From positions 186,001 through 250,000 of the forward strand of contig NZ_CAKMMG010000006.1 in assembly GCF_927798115.1 (NCBI RefSeq): a DNA stretch of 64,000 nt, in the 5' to 3' direction. A program made the translations under genes and the position numbers. The notes beneath the pieces are model-generated. The model saw nothing but the letters and a program-made list of their open reading frames with translations, was not told the origin of the DNA and ran no database searches. This DNA is from Paenibacillus auburnensis. GTDB lineage: Bacteria; Bacillota; Bacilli; Paenibacillales; Paenibacillaceae. Shown here piece by piece: positions 8,282-16,336 of the stretch; position 1 is the stretch's first letter; every line of letters begins with the position of its first letter.

Positions 8282-9202
8282 ATGCTGGGATTACAATACT
8301 TTAGCTTTGCCGACCTGTGGAGCCCGCTGATACTGGCAGCAACGCTGCTGCTGGCCGCCGGGTATCTGCTGCTGGTCGGTCCGCTGGCGCAGCGTTTTCC
8401 CGGTTCTGCTATAGTTCCGGTCCGGCAGAGAGTGCTGTTTATGGGCGGGCTGCTGGCGCTTTATCTGGCCCAGGGGGGACCGGTGAGTCTGCTTGGGCAT
8501 ATCCTGTTTTCCTTCCATATGGTCAGCATGGCCTTATCCTATCTTATTGCGGTTCCGCTGATGATGCTGGGCATCCCGGACTGGTGCTGGCGCACCTTGC
8601 TGAAGGTTAATTCGCTGCGGCGGCTCTCCTTCCTTGCCCATCCCGTCGTGGCGGCGCTGCTGTTCAACGGATTATTCTCGCTGTATCATCTGCCGGTGAT
8701 TCATGATTATGTGATGCTGCATTTTGCGGTCCACCGCCTGTATTATGGTGTGCTGTTCCTGACAGCCGCGCTGATGTGGTGGACGCTGATTAATCCGCTG
8801 CCGGAGCGCCGGAAGGTCGGGAGCCTCGGCCAGATCGGCTTCATCTTTTTGAATATGGTGCTGCTGACTCCGGCCTGCGGGCTGATTATTTTTGCCGGGG
8901 CTCCGCTTTATGCAACTTATAGTGATCCGAGTGCCTGGGCACGGGCGATGGGGTACTGTGTATCCGGTGATCCGGCCGCGCTGCTGCGGACTTTCGGCGG
9001 ACCGGCGTTCTTCGGCGGACTGTCGCCCAAGGTGGATCAGCAGGTGGGCGGCATCGCCATGAAGTTCATTCAGGAATTTATTTTTGCCTCGATGCTTGCT
9101 TATGTGTTCTATCATTGGTATAAAAAAGAGAACAGGCAAGACGACGCGGACACTTCCGCGCCATCCGGCGAGTTGGGGGATGGTTTCTTGACCCGGGTAT
9201 AG
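8282..9202 (+). CDS. ctaG: cytochrome c oxidase assembly factor CtaG (caa3 type)
   Basis: This 306-residue polytopic membrane protein has about seven hydrophobic segments and the caa3_CtaG family pattern: SFHMVSMALSYLIAVPLMML, HPVVAALLFNGLFSLYHLP and GGIAMKFIQEFIFASMLAYV. In Bacillus, CtaG is needed for active caa3 oxidase, probably for copper delivery to subunit I. GGGAGGAAT lies before the ATG at 8282. It is separated from ctaF by a terminator and a repeat, so it probably has its own promoter, and it runs into ctaM. Confidence 0.92.
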   Translation: MLGLQYFSFADLWSPLILAATLLLAAGYLLLVGPLAQRFPGSAIVPVRQRVLFMGGLLALYLAQGGPVSLLGHILFSFHMVSMALSYLIAVPLMMLGIPDWCWRTLLKVNSLRRLSFLAHPVVAALLFNGLFSLYHLPVIHDYVMLHFAVHRLYYGVLFLTAALMWWTLINPLPERRKVGSLGQIGFIFLNMVLLTPACGLIIFAGAPLYATYSDPSAWARAMGYCVSGDPAALLRTFGGPAFFGGLSPKVDQQVGGIAMKFIQEFIFASMLAYVFYHWYKKENRQDDADTSAPSGELGDGFLTRV

Positions 9203-9228
9203 CAGGTAGAGCACCGAGGAGGATAATC

Positions 9229-9693
9229 ATGGATATCTTTACAGTGTTTCCAACGATCAGTACATCTTTCATCGTCATCAGTGCGGTGCTGGTGGCTATC
9301 GGCTGGAGACAGATCATCAAGGGCAAACGTGAAGCACACAAGAAGACAATGATCGCTGCCGCAGTGGCTGCTACCCTGTTCTTCATTGTGTACATGTCAA
9401 GAACTGTGTTTGTAGGGAATACATCCTGGGGCGGACCGGATAATCTGTCGCTCTTGTACCACATTTTTCTGATTTTTCATATCGTACTGGCAACGGTGGC
9501 AGCCGTGTTCGGGATTACGACACTCACGCTGGGCTTCAAAGCCCAGTATGCGAAGCACCGCAAATGGGGCAGAGTGACTGCTGTGATCTGGTTCATTACG
9601 GCCATTACAGGGGTTGCTGTATACGTGCTGCTCTACATATTTTATCCGGGCGGGCATACCAAACCGGTCTGGGATGCAATCTGGGGTTTTTAA
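9229..9693 (+). CDS. ctaM: DUF420 membrane protein, oxidase assembly (CtaM/YozB family)
   Basis: This 154-residue protein has four membrane helices and the DUF420 pattern, with histidines in AHKKTMIAAA, LLYHIFLIFHIVLA and KHRKWGRVTAVIWF. The family member CtaM (YozB) is required for maturation of heme-copper oxidases in staphylococci and bacilli. GAGGAGG precedes the ATG at 9229, 26 bp after ctaG, so the two form a small assembly operon. The link to this particular oxidase is inferred from context. Confidence 0.85.
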   Translation: MDIFTVFPTISTSFIVISAVLVAIGWRQIIKGKREAHKKTMIAAAVAATLFFIVYMSRTVFVGNTSWGGPDNLSLLYHIFLIFHIVLATVAAVFGITTLTLGFKAQYAKHRKWGRVTAVIWFITAITGVAVYVLLYIFYPGGHTKPVWDAIWGF

Positions 9694-9707
9694 CTGGTCT
9701 TAAAATC

Positions 9708-9762
9708 GGTCTGTGTACCAGCATCTTCCGTAAGGAGAGTGCTGATGCGCAGGCCTTTTTTT
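9708..9762 (+). terminator. terminator of ctaG-ctaM
   Basis: The long hairpin has a basal stem GGTCTGTGT (9708-9716) against GCGCAGGCC (9747-9755) with wobbles, a 2x2 internal loop, an upper stem CAGCATCTTCC (9719-9729) against GGAGAGTGCTG (9734-9744), a GTAA loop and seven T. Confidence 0.85.
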
Positions 9763-9799
9763 ATGTGTGCTTGAACGAGGTGAGCGGGAAGCGCAGAGT

Positions 9800-10265
9800 C
9801 CTCCAAATCCGATGGAATATGAGGTATAAATACCTCCGAATCCGTAGGTATGCGGCGATTGTGCGGAATGGGAGGTATAAATGCCTCCGAATTCGCGGAA
9901 ATGGGGCAGTGGCGCGGAATGAGAGGTATAAGTACTTCCGAATTCGCGGGAATGGGGCAGTGGCGCGGAATGAGAGGTATAAATACCTCTGAATTCGAAG
10001 AAAGTGTGCTACGTGGCTGAGTTAGTGGGATAAATCCCGTAGAATTTGCCGAAAACGTGCTGCGTGGCGAAATTAATGGGATAAATCCCATAGAATTTGC
10101 TGGAAACGTGCTGCGTGGCGGAATTAATGGGATAAATCCCGTGGAATTTGCCGAAAACGTGCTGCGTGGTGAAAATAATAGGATAAATCCCATAGAATTT
10201 GCTGGAAACGTGCTGCATGGCGAAAATAGTGGGATAAATCCGTTAGAATTCGCAAACAGCGCTCT
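9800..10265. repeat. 51-bp periodic palindromic array, locus Z (nine units)
   Basis: Nine units occur with an exact 51-bp period. Four A-type cores (GAGGTATAAATACCTC or variants) start at 9821, 9872, 9923 and 9974. Five B-type cores (GGGATAAATCCC or variants) start at 10027, 10078, 10129, 10180 and 10231. The period runs unbroken across the A/B junction, and unit 4 is an A core with a B-like tail. Flanking sequence is shared (GAATT.GC.GGAA and G.GC.G.G). Core arms change in a compensatory way between types, and most minor variants give G-U pairs on the plus strand. The array lies between convergent ctaM and the MBL hydrolase, in a 735-bp gap with no believable gene. Confidence 0.9.
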
Positions 10266-10428
10266 GTAATAGGTACAAAAGTTAATATATTCTCCCCTGT
10301 CGCCGCTTAGCGCATCTATAAGGAATTGAACTAACTTCTAGTTAATAAGCTAACGAACAAAGGAACACACTTTCCAACCCCAACCCCGTTCATAAATTAG
10401 GTATTCCTGACGCCTCCTCCACAGAAGA

Positions 10429-11211
10429 TTAGAATCGAATGCTGAACCCCTTAAAGGCATGGATGCCGGTACCGAACCGGATCAGCTCCCTCTCACGCAA
10501 AAAATGAACCGCAAGCTTCACTTCATCCAGAATCTCTGGCTTTAGCCCCAGCGTATTATGCGAGCCGAATACCCTCGTGACCCCCGAAATTCCGGCTATC
10601 CGTTCCAGAGAGTTGACCAGATCCGCAGGATTGGTAGAAGGATAAAAGGCATAAACAGGCGTTTGATCATACAGCAGATCACCCGTGAATAAATAACCCG
10701 AGGGCTCCTCCAAAAAGCATAAATGGCCCGGCGAATGGCCCGGAGTATGGTACACTTTCAGGCTTCGGCCTCCCAAATCAATAACATCGCCATCTTTAAG
10801 CAGTCCGGCCGGTATACCTTGAAAAGGTGTGTAGGTCTCCGGATTGAATCCTTCCGGCAATGGCTTACTCAAATCCCTTCCAATATCTTTTCGGATCTGT
10901 TCAATCGTTAAGCCTTGAATGCCGTATACGAGCCAATCCCGGTCCTCCTGATGAACATAAATATCTGCGAACATTCCGTGGCCCCCGATATGATCGGTAT
11001 GAACATGGGTGGTGAACACGTCTATTGGCAAAGAAGTCAGCTCGTCGGTAACCCTCCGGATATTGCCGATTCCGAGGCCGGTGTCAATCAGGACGGCTCT
11101 CTTCTGCCCGAGCAGCAGAAAGGAATGAACCTTCTCCCAATGCCCGTATTCACTGATGGCGAAGGTGTGCTCATCAATACTCTGAACCGTAAACCAAGGA
11201 TCCGTACTCAT
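10429..11211 (-). CDS. MBL-fold metallo-hydrolase
   Basis: This 260-residue metallo-beta-lactamase-fold hydrolase has the zinc motif HVHTDHIGGH near residue 90, HTPGHSPGHLCF near residue 155 and FTGDLLYD near residue 175. These are all the expected ligands of a dinuclear metal site. There is no signal peptide, so it is probably cytoplasmic. Substrate is unknown; glyoxalase II, lactonase and related activities share this fold. GGGAGG precedes the ATG at 11211. It is transcribed away from the ABC operon. Confidence 0.88.
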   Translation of the reverse strand: MSTDPWFTVQSIDEHTFAISEYGHWEKVHSFLLLGQKRAVLIDTGLGIGNIRRVTDELTSLPIDVFTTHVHTDHIGGHGMFADIYVHQEDRDWLVYGIQGLTIEQIRKDIGRDLSKPLPEGFNPETYTPFQGIPAGLLKDGDVIDLGGRSLKVYHTPGHSPGHLCFLEEPSGYLFTGDLLYDQTPVYAFYPSTNPADLVNSLERIAGISGVTRVFGSHNTLGLKPEILDEVKLAVHFLRERELIRFGTGIHAFKGFSIRF

Positions 11212-11292
11212 ATATACCTCCCCAAGTGACTTATCTCAAGACTAGCATAACGGGCCACAAGTAACAGTTTCAAGATTTATCCAAACCAAACC

Positions 11293-11342
11293 TTGACACT
11301 GGAAAATACAGGACATATACTGTGTATATAGATATATACAGT
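11293..11342 (+). promoter_or_regulatory. promoter and probable GntR operator of the ABC operon
   Basis: TTGACA (11293-11298), a 17-bp spacer and TATACT (11316-11321) are followed at once by an imperfect palindrome at 11319-11342, with ACTGT at one end, ACAGT at the other and a TATATA-rich centre. It overlaps the -10 and the start site, where a repressor would block transcription. The GntR/YtrA-type protein encoded two genes downstream is the obvious candidate ligand, by inference. Confidence 0.7.
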
Positions 11343-11404
11343 AAGCACAGAGCTATACACACTGAATCGGTATATCCTCTGAATTAAAGTGAGGTTGAGA
11401 CAGC

Positions 11405-12133
11405 ATGACAACAATCAAACAGGCCTGGATCATTGTGAGGAGTGACTTCCGCGGCGACAGACTGAAGCTGGTGTGGGCATTTCTTGGGGCAGTCGTATTA
11501 ATGGGGTACATGGGGACGATGACCGGAATGGTCACAGATGATGTGCTGGGCGAAGGGGAGGCTAAGGTTCTTGCCGACTTCATGCTCGTTACCGTCATCC
11601 CTATGCTGGGCTTTACCTTCTCCAGACGGACGATGAAGTATGTGATGGAAGATTCCTATACCCGGATGCTGGCCTATATGCGCAGTTTACCGGTTCCATC
11701 TGCAGTGATCCTCTGCAAAAGAAAGCTTCATACAGTGTTCTCTTTTTCGCTGAACGGAGTATTGTTCTTCGGCCTAATCTATACCCTTAGCGGGAGTATG
11801 CGGCATGAGCTCCCACTGCCGGCCTATCTGACCTTCGCCCTGACCTGGGTCGGCTATGGGCTGATCGTTGCGGGGGTGTTCATTTTCATCGAACTCCTGA
11901 CCAGTGGCAAAGCCTACTGCGGATTGCTCTTTCTTTTTATGCTGCTGTCCATCATTGCTGCTCTGCTCATTAGTCTGGCTGGTGGAAACCTGTTTCTGTA
12001 CACAGTGAACTACTCTAAGGAGTGGGGGCTGTTGTCTCCGCTGATGTGGGGAACGCTGCTGCTGGGAACTGCATCGGTGCAACTATTCTCTGCGTGGACA
12101 ATTCAACGGCTTAAGAGCCGCGATCTCGTATGA
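11405..12133 (+). CDS. ABC transporter permease (ABC-2 like)
   Basis: This 242-residue protein has about six hydrophobic segments and is encoded first in an operon with a GntR regulator and an ATP-binding protein. That is typical of YtrA-controlled transporters that respond to cell-wall stress or peptide antibiotics. The ligand cannot be read from the sequence. GTGAGGTTGAGACAGC precedes the ATG at 11405. It probably works with the ATPase at 12562-13491. Confidence 0.75.
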   Translation: MTTIKQAWIIVRSDFRGDRLKLVWAFLGAVVLMGYMGTMTGMVTDDVLGEGEAKVLADFMLVTVIPMLGFTFSRRTMKYVMEDSYTRMLAYMRSLPVPSAVILCKRKLHTVFSFSLNGVLFFGLIYTLSGSMRHELPLPAYLTFALTWVGYGLIVAGVFIFIELLTSGKAYCGLLFLFMLLSIIAALLISLAGGNLFLYTVNYSKEWGLLSPLMWGTLLLGTASVQLFSAWTIQRLKSRDLV

Positions 12134-12149
12134 GAGGGCGGTGGTAAAG

Positions 12150-12545
12150 ATGTGGATACCCATTCAGATTAACGAGAATAGCGCTGAGCCGCTGTACCAT
12201 CAGATTGAAACACAGCTGCGGTCACTCATTATCAGCGGCGGAATAACAGAAGGGACCCTGCTTCCTTCGATCCGCGAATTTGCCGGAGATCTGAAATGCA
12301 GTGTCATTACGGTCCGCCGGGTCTATCAGGATCTGGAGAATGAAGGGCTGCTGCGGACCCGGCAGGGTACTGGCACATTCGTCTCCCATGTGGGGGAAGG
12401 TGCCATGGAGGAATACAAGCTGGAAGCCGTCATCAAAGCATTGGAAAGCGCAGTTGATGTCGGGTTGTCCGTGCAATGCAGTGCAGAAGAGCTGACCCGA
12501 ATATTTACAGACATAGTGAAGAGCAAATATAACAAACAGGGATGA
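12150..12545 (+). CDS. GntR family transcriptional regulator, YtrA type
   Basis: The protein has 131 residues with an N-terminal winged helix (PLYHQIETQLRSLIISG, LPSIREFAGDLKCSVITVRR, LENEGLLRTRQGTGTFV) and a short C-terminal dimerisation helix instead of a ligand domain. This is the compact YtrA subfamily layout. The ATG at 12150 has an AGAGGG 11 bases upstream; a GTG at 12141 is in frame but too close to it. It likely represses its own operon through the palindrome at 11319-11342. Confidence 0.88.
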   Translation: MWIPIQINENSAEPLYHQIETQLRSLIISGGITEGTLLPSIREFAGDLKCSVITVRRVYQDLENEGLLRTRQGTGTFVSHVGEGAMEEYKLEAVIKALESAVDVGLSVQCSAEELTRIFTDIVKSKYNKQG

Positions 12546-12561
12546 AGGGTGGAGTCATTGC

Positions 12562-13491
12562 ATGGTACAACAGGCCATAGAACTGCGGAATGTAAGCAAA
12601 AAACGGCGTAACCGGATGATCGGACCGCTTAATCTGAATCTCCCGCAGGGCTATATAACCGCACTAGTGGGCCAGAATGGCTCCGGCAAAAGCACACTGC
12701 TGCACATGCTGATGCAGCTGAGCTTCCCTGAAGTGGGCGAGATCCGCTGGTTTGAAGAGGCGCACGGGAAGGAAATGCCGCTCTCCCTGCGGCAAACCAT
12801 TGCCCATGTCCCGGAGAACTCGCAGAGCGAGGAGAATCTATGGACAGCGGAAGAGGCGGCTGAGTTTCGCCGCCAGTGGTACCCGGCATGGGATCAGAAG
12901 TATTTCGAAGAATTGCTGGGCAAATTCGAGGTGCCGCAAGGAGCAAGACTCGGCAAGATGTCAAAGGGTGAGCGCCGCAAGTTCGAGATTGCCGCTGCGC
13001 TGGCAGCACGGCCCAAGCTGCTGCTGCTGGATGAGCCGTCTTCCGGTCTTGATCCTTTTGCCTGGAAGATCCTGATAGAAGCGCTGCGAAAATATATGGA
13101 TGAGACTAACGCAACGGTGCTGATCTGTACCCACATCATCGAGGAAGTACGGAGGCTGGCTGATTATATTGTGCTTATGCACCATGGGCAGCTGCTCGGC
13201 ATGGCCGAGAAAGACAGCCTGTTCGGCTCCTGGAATGAGGTCTGGGTAAATGCGGCAGATGAGGAAGAACTGCAGGAATTGGCGGCAGAATTGCCGGATG
13301 CCCTGAATTTCACCTGGGAGCCATCTGGAATGGTTTCATTTATTACCCAGAAATTTCATCAAAATGAGAAACGCATCCAGCAATTGGGCGTAAAGGTTAT
13401 TAAGAGCCGGGCACTTGAACTGGATGAAATACTCAGCTTATGGACACAAGGGCATCATCCGATCCTGATCGACCAGAAGAGAGGGGACTAA
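12562..13491 (+). CDS. ABC transporter ATP-binding protein (YtrB-like)
   Basis: This 309-residue ATPase has Walker A GQNGSGKST near residue 37, a signature-like MSKGERRKFEIAAAL, Walker B LLLLDEPSSGLD and the switch histidine in ICTHIIEEV. A C-terminal extension of about 85 residues follows the nucleotide-binding domain. It belongs with the permease at 11405-12133 and the GntR regulator between them. Confidence 0.88.
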   Translation: MVQQAIELRNVSKKRRNRMIGPLNLNLPQGYITALVGQNGSGKSTLLHMLMQLSFPEVGEIRWFEEAHGKEMPLSLRQTIAHVPENSQSEENLWTAEEAAEFRRQWYPAWDQKYFEELLGKFEVPQGARLGKMSKGERRKFEIAAALAARPKLLLLDEPSSGLDPFAWKILIEALRKYMDETNATVLICTHIIEEVRRLADYIVLMHHGQLLGMAEKDSLFGSWNEVWVNAADEEELQELAAELPDALNFTWEPSGMVSFITQKFHQNEKRIQQLGVKVIKSRALELDEILSLWTQGHHPILIDQKRGD

Positions 13492-13494
13492 CGA

Positions 13495-14397
13495 ATGGAA
13501 GCTTTGAAGCTGGAACAGGTAGTGAAGCAATATGGTGACAAAACGGCAGTAAACAGAATTAACCTGAAGGTGGAGCAAGGCGAAATTTATGGGCTGCTGG
13601 GGGCCAACGGCGCCGGCAAAACCACAACAATGCGCATGGTGCTTGGTCTGATTTATCCCGATGAGGGGAAGATTCTATATAACGGCAAGCCGTTCAGCAA
13701 CGAGCTGCAGCATCTGATGGGCTATCTGCCGGAAGAGCGCGGCCTGTACCCGAAGGTGAAGGTCAGCGAGCAGATCATCTATCTGGCCCGGCTGCGCGGC
13801 ATGGCTGCTGGCGATGCGGAGAAGAGCCTGCGTTACTGGCTGGACCGCTTTGAAGTGCCGGAATATTACAACAAGAAAATTGAGGAGCTCTCCAAGGGCA
13901 ATCAGCAGAAAATGGGCTTTATCGCTGCCGTCGTACATAAGCCGCAAATTCTTATCCTCGATGAAGCCTTCAGCGGACTGGACCCGGTAAATGTGGAGCT
14001 CTTAAAGGACACCGTCAGAGAGATGCGAGATCAGGGGACGAGTATCCTGTTCTCTACCCACCGCATGGAGCATGTCGAAGAGCTGTGCCGGAATATTACA
14101 ATCCTTGACCGTTCCAACACAGTCGTTCAAGGCGATATCCGCGAGATTAAAAAGGGCTATCCGCGTGAGGAGGTATTCCTGCGGACGGTTGGAGAAGTCT
14201 CCGGGCTGGAGGGCATCGCCGGGGTAACTGCAGTGCAGCGGCAGGAGCGGGGCTATGTGCTGGCGATCAGTGAAATTGGAGCAGCGCAGCGGATTTTGCA
14301 GCACGCCGTTCTTGCCGGTGAAGTTGAACATTTCGAAATCAAGGAACCGACGCTAAACCAAATCTTTATTAGAGCGGTGGGTGAATCCAATGAATAA
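13495..14397 (+). CDS. ABC transporter ATP-binding protein (YhaQ/NatA type)
   Basis: The 300-residue ATPase has Walker A GANGAGKTT near residue 40, the distinctive GYLPEERGLYPKVKV Q-loop region, signature LSKGNQQKMGF and Walker B LILDEAFSGLD. The YLPEERGLYPK segment is typical of the YhaQ/NatA branch linked to Na+ or antibiotic export. It starts 3 bp after the previous ATPase, and its stop overlaps the start region of the next gene, which encodes the matching permease. Confidence 0.88.
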   Translation: MEALKLEQVVKQYGDKTAVNRINLKVEQGEIYGLLGANGAGKTTTMRMVLGLIYPDEGKILYNGKPFSNELQHLMGYLPEERGLYPKVKVSEQIIYLARLRGMAAGDAEKSLRYWLDRFEVPEYYNKKIEELSKGNQQKMGFIAAVVHKPQILILDEAFSGLDPVNVELLKDTVREMRDQGTSILFSTHRMEHVEELCRNITILDRSNTVVQGDIREIKKGYPREEVFLRTVGEVSGLEGIAGVTAVQRQERGYVLAISEIGAAQRILQHAVLAGEVEHFEIKEPTLNQIFIRAVGESNE

Positions 14398-15676
14398 GCT
14401 GGGACCGATTATCGCATTTACCTTCAAAAATAAGGCACGGACTAAATCCTTTACGATCACAACGCTGATCATCGTGCTGCTGATTACCATCGGTATGAAC
14501 ATTCCTTATTTTATCGACAAGTTTAACGGGGACGATGAAGCCGGTGCTGCACGCATCGGAGTTGTTACGGAAGCCGGAAATCCTGTATCGGAACTGCTGC
14601 TGGCTTATACGGCGCCCGAAGATTCCGAGACCCAGGTAACGCTGGAGTCCTATGCGTCTGCAGAGGACGCGGCCCTTCAAAAGGGACTCAAGGAAGGCGA
14701 CATTAAGGGTTATCTCACCTTCGGAACTGCTGCTGGCGGAGGCGTACCTCCGGTCACTTACCACAGCAATAAAGGAGAGCTGGACGGAGATATCCAGAGC
14801 TATCTGCAAGCTGCCCTGCAGCAAGTCAATACGCAGCTGATTACGGAAGGAAAGCTGACGCAGCAGGAGGTGTCCGCCATATTCACGCCGGTCACGATAG
14901 CTACGCAGCAGATCGGCGGAGGAAGTGGGACTGACGGCGGCGGTCAGGATGAATCTGCACCTACGATCAATTATGTGATTGTCTATGTACTGCTGATGCT
15001 CTTCTTCTTATCGATTATGCTGACCGGTAATATGATTGCCGCTGAGGTCACAGCAGAGAAGAGTTCGCGCATTATGGAAATTCTGATTACGAGCGCTTCA
15101 CCGCTGAGCCAGATGTTCGGCAAGGTGCTGGGGGTGTTCCTGGTCGGGCTGCTGCAGATTGCGATCATTGCCGCGAGTATTGCGGCGAACCTGCTGCTGC
15201 CGTATAACTCGGGTATTCTGACGGATTTCGATCTTGACTTGAGTCAATTGAATGTAGGCATTCTGGTTTACGGCCTCATCCTTTATATTCTGGGCTTCTT
15301 CCTGTATGCGCTGATGTACGCCGCTGTAGGCTCGATCGTGAGCCGTACCGAGGAGCTGGGTCAGGCAAGCATGCCGGTGATGATGCTGGGTTTTGTGAAC
15401 TACTATATTCCGACCTTCAGCGTTTCTGCACCGGACACACTGCTGGTTAAGATCGCCAGCTTCGTACCGTTCACTTCACCGCTCAGCATGCTGCTGCGGA
15501 TCGGTGTCGGAGATGTGGCCGTATGGGAAATCGCAGTTTCACTGGTTATTCTGCTGGTCACTATCTTCCTGTTAGGCTGGCTGGCGGCCAAAATCTACCG
15601 CACAGGTGTCCTGATGTATGGTAAACGTCCTAGTATCAAAGAGATTAGAAAAGCTATGAAGGCTTACAAAATTTAA
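14390..15676 (+). CDS. ABC-2 type permease (YhaP/NatB type)
   Basis: This 428-residue permease has one N-terminal helix, a roughly 150-residue extracytoplasmic domain and five or six C-terminal helices. The MIAAEVTAEKSSRIMEILITS segment is the hallmark of the NatB/YhaP family. The ATG at 14390 overlaps the end of the ATPase gene; a GTG at 14381 is also in frame. It pairs with the ATPase at 13495-14397 as a probable exporter. The exported ligand is not identifiable. Confidence 0.88.
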   Translation: MNKLGPIIAFTFKNKARTKSFTITTLIIVLLITIGMNIPYFIDKFNGDDEAGAARIGVVTEAGNPVSELLLAYTAPEDSETQVTLESYASAEDAALQKGLKEGDIKGYLTFGTAAGGGVPPVTYHSNKGELDGDIQSYLQAALQQVNTQLITEGKLTQQEVSAIFTPVTIATQQIGGGSGTDGGGQDESAPTINYVIVYVLLMLFFLSIMLTGNMIAAEVTAEKSSRIMEILITSASPLSQMFGKVLGVFLVGLLQIAIIAASIAANLLLPYNSGILTDFDLDLSQLNVGILVYGLILYILGFFLYALMYAAVGSIVSRTEELGQASMPVMMLGFVNYYIPTFSVSAPDTLLVKIASFVPFTSPLSMLLRIGVGDVAVWEIAVSLVILLVTIFLLGWLAAKIYRTGVLMYGKRPSIKEIRKAMKAYKI

Positions 15677-15688
15677 GGAGTGGGAATT

Positions 15689-15883
15689 ATGGATAAAAAA
15701 CAACAACAAAACTTAGCGCTGTTGTTTATGTCATCTTTCTTCTCGCTGACGTCAAGCAGACTTATTCCAGATAGCGGGTCGAATCTGATGGATTTTACGC
15801 AAGGGCTTCTAACAGGTATAGGCATTACCGGAATGCTGATGGCGATCGTATATTTTGGCAAGTATCATAAGCGCAGCCATTAG
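15689..15883 (+). CDS. small two-helix membrane protein
   Basis: This 64-residue protein has two hydrophobic segments separated by RLIPDSGSNLMDF and ends with a short basic tail. AAGGAG lies 8 bases before the ATG at 15689; an in-frame GTG (15680) overlaps the Shine-Dalgarno sequence and is less likely. It is the last gene of the ABC operon and is paralogous to the protein at 16030-16269. Function is unknown; it could be a transporter accessory. Confidence 0.65.
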   Translation: MDKKQQQNLALLFMSSFFSLTSSRLIPDSGSNLMDFTQGLLTGIGITGMLMAIVYFGKYHKRSH

Positions 15884-15913
15884 GTTAGAAAGTCTTTTCA
15901 GGGGCAACGATTT

Positions 15914-15950
15914 AAAGGCACCTCCGCACTTAATGCGGAGGTGCCTTTTT
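15914..15950 (+). terminator. strong rho-independent terminator
   Basis: AAGGCACCTCCGCA pairs perfectly with TGCGGAGGTGCCTT around a five-base loop, followed by a T run. It ends the ABC operon. Confidence 0.92.
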
Positions 15951-16029
15951 GGATACAGCGGCTAAGGAGCTCACTAAAACTGGTGATCCGGCCGTTTATA
16001 GTGTACCTTAATAGTAAGGAGTGGTGATT

Positions 16030-16269
16030 TTGAAATTAAACATAAAAACCCCCGTGCTGGTCACGGTTTCTATTGTACTGATCATAGTGAGCGGTATGCT
16101 TAGGCCTGAAGGCTCAACATTGCTGGGGGCGCTGCAGACTTTGCTGCTTGGTCTTGGAATCCTGGGATGCCTGATGGCTTTTTTACGGTTTGCCAAAAGT
16201 GGCAACAGTAAGGGCAAAGACATAAACAAAGGCAAGGGCAAGAGTAAAGGCAACAGTAAGGGCAAGTAA
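16030..16269 (+). CDS. small membrane protein with Lys/Gly-rich tail, paralogue of 15689-15883
   Basis: The 79-residue protein has two helices separated by RPEGSTLLGAL, as in the upstream gene (RLIPDSGSNLMDF), with matching GLGILGCLMAFLRFAK at the second helix. It then adds a repetitive Lys-Gly-Asn-Ser tail of about 20 residues (KGKDINKGKGKSKG). The best start is TTG at 16030, 8 bases after AAGGAG, which is the same arrangement as the paralogue. GTG codons at 16021 and 16024 sit on the Shine-Dalgarno sequence. Function is unknown. Confidence 0.6.
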   Translation: MKLNIKTPVLVTVSIVLIIVSGMLRPEGSTLLGALQTLLLGLGILGCLMAFLRFAKSGNSKGKDINKGKGKSKGNSKGK

Positions 16270-16270
16270 G

Positions 16271-16307
16271 CCAATAAAGCCGCAGCGGATTGCTGCGGCT
16301 TTATTGG
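16271..16307. terminator. bidirectional terminator
   Basis: CCAATAAAGCCGCAGC pairs perfectly with GCTGCGGCTTTATTGG over a five-base loop. It lies between the convergent small membrane gene and the ECF-like gene and can serve both. Confidence 0.85.
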
Positions 16308-16336
16308 TGCATGAATCAGAAGAACAGACAGACCAT

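Noticed and set aside
9800..10265. CRISPR array
   Set aside because: The whole 51-bp unit is conserved; there are no unique spacers and no cas genes.
9690..10269. Open frames on both strands across the 51-bp array, with 17-residue repeats
   Set aside because: The period is a multiple of three, so any frame free of stops in one unit stays open in all. There is no ribosome-binding site or plausible domain, and frames are open on both strands, which fits non-coding repeats.
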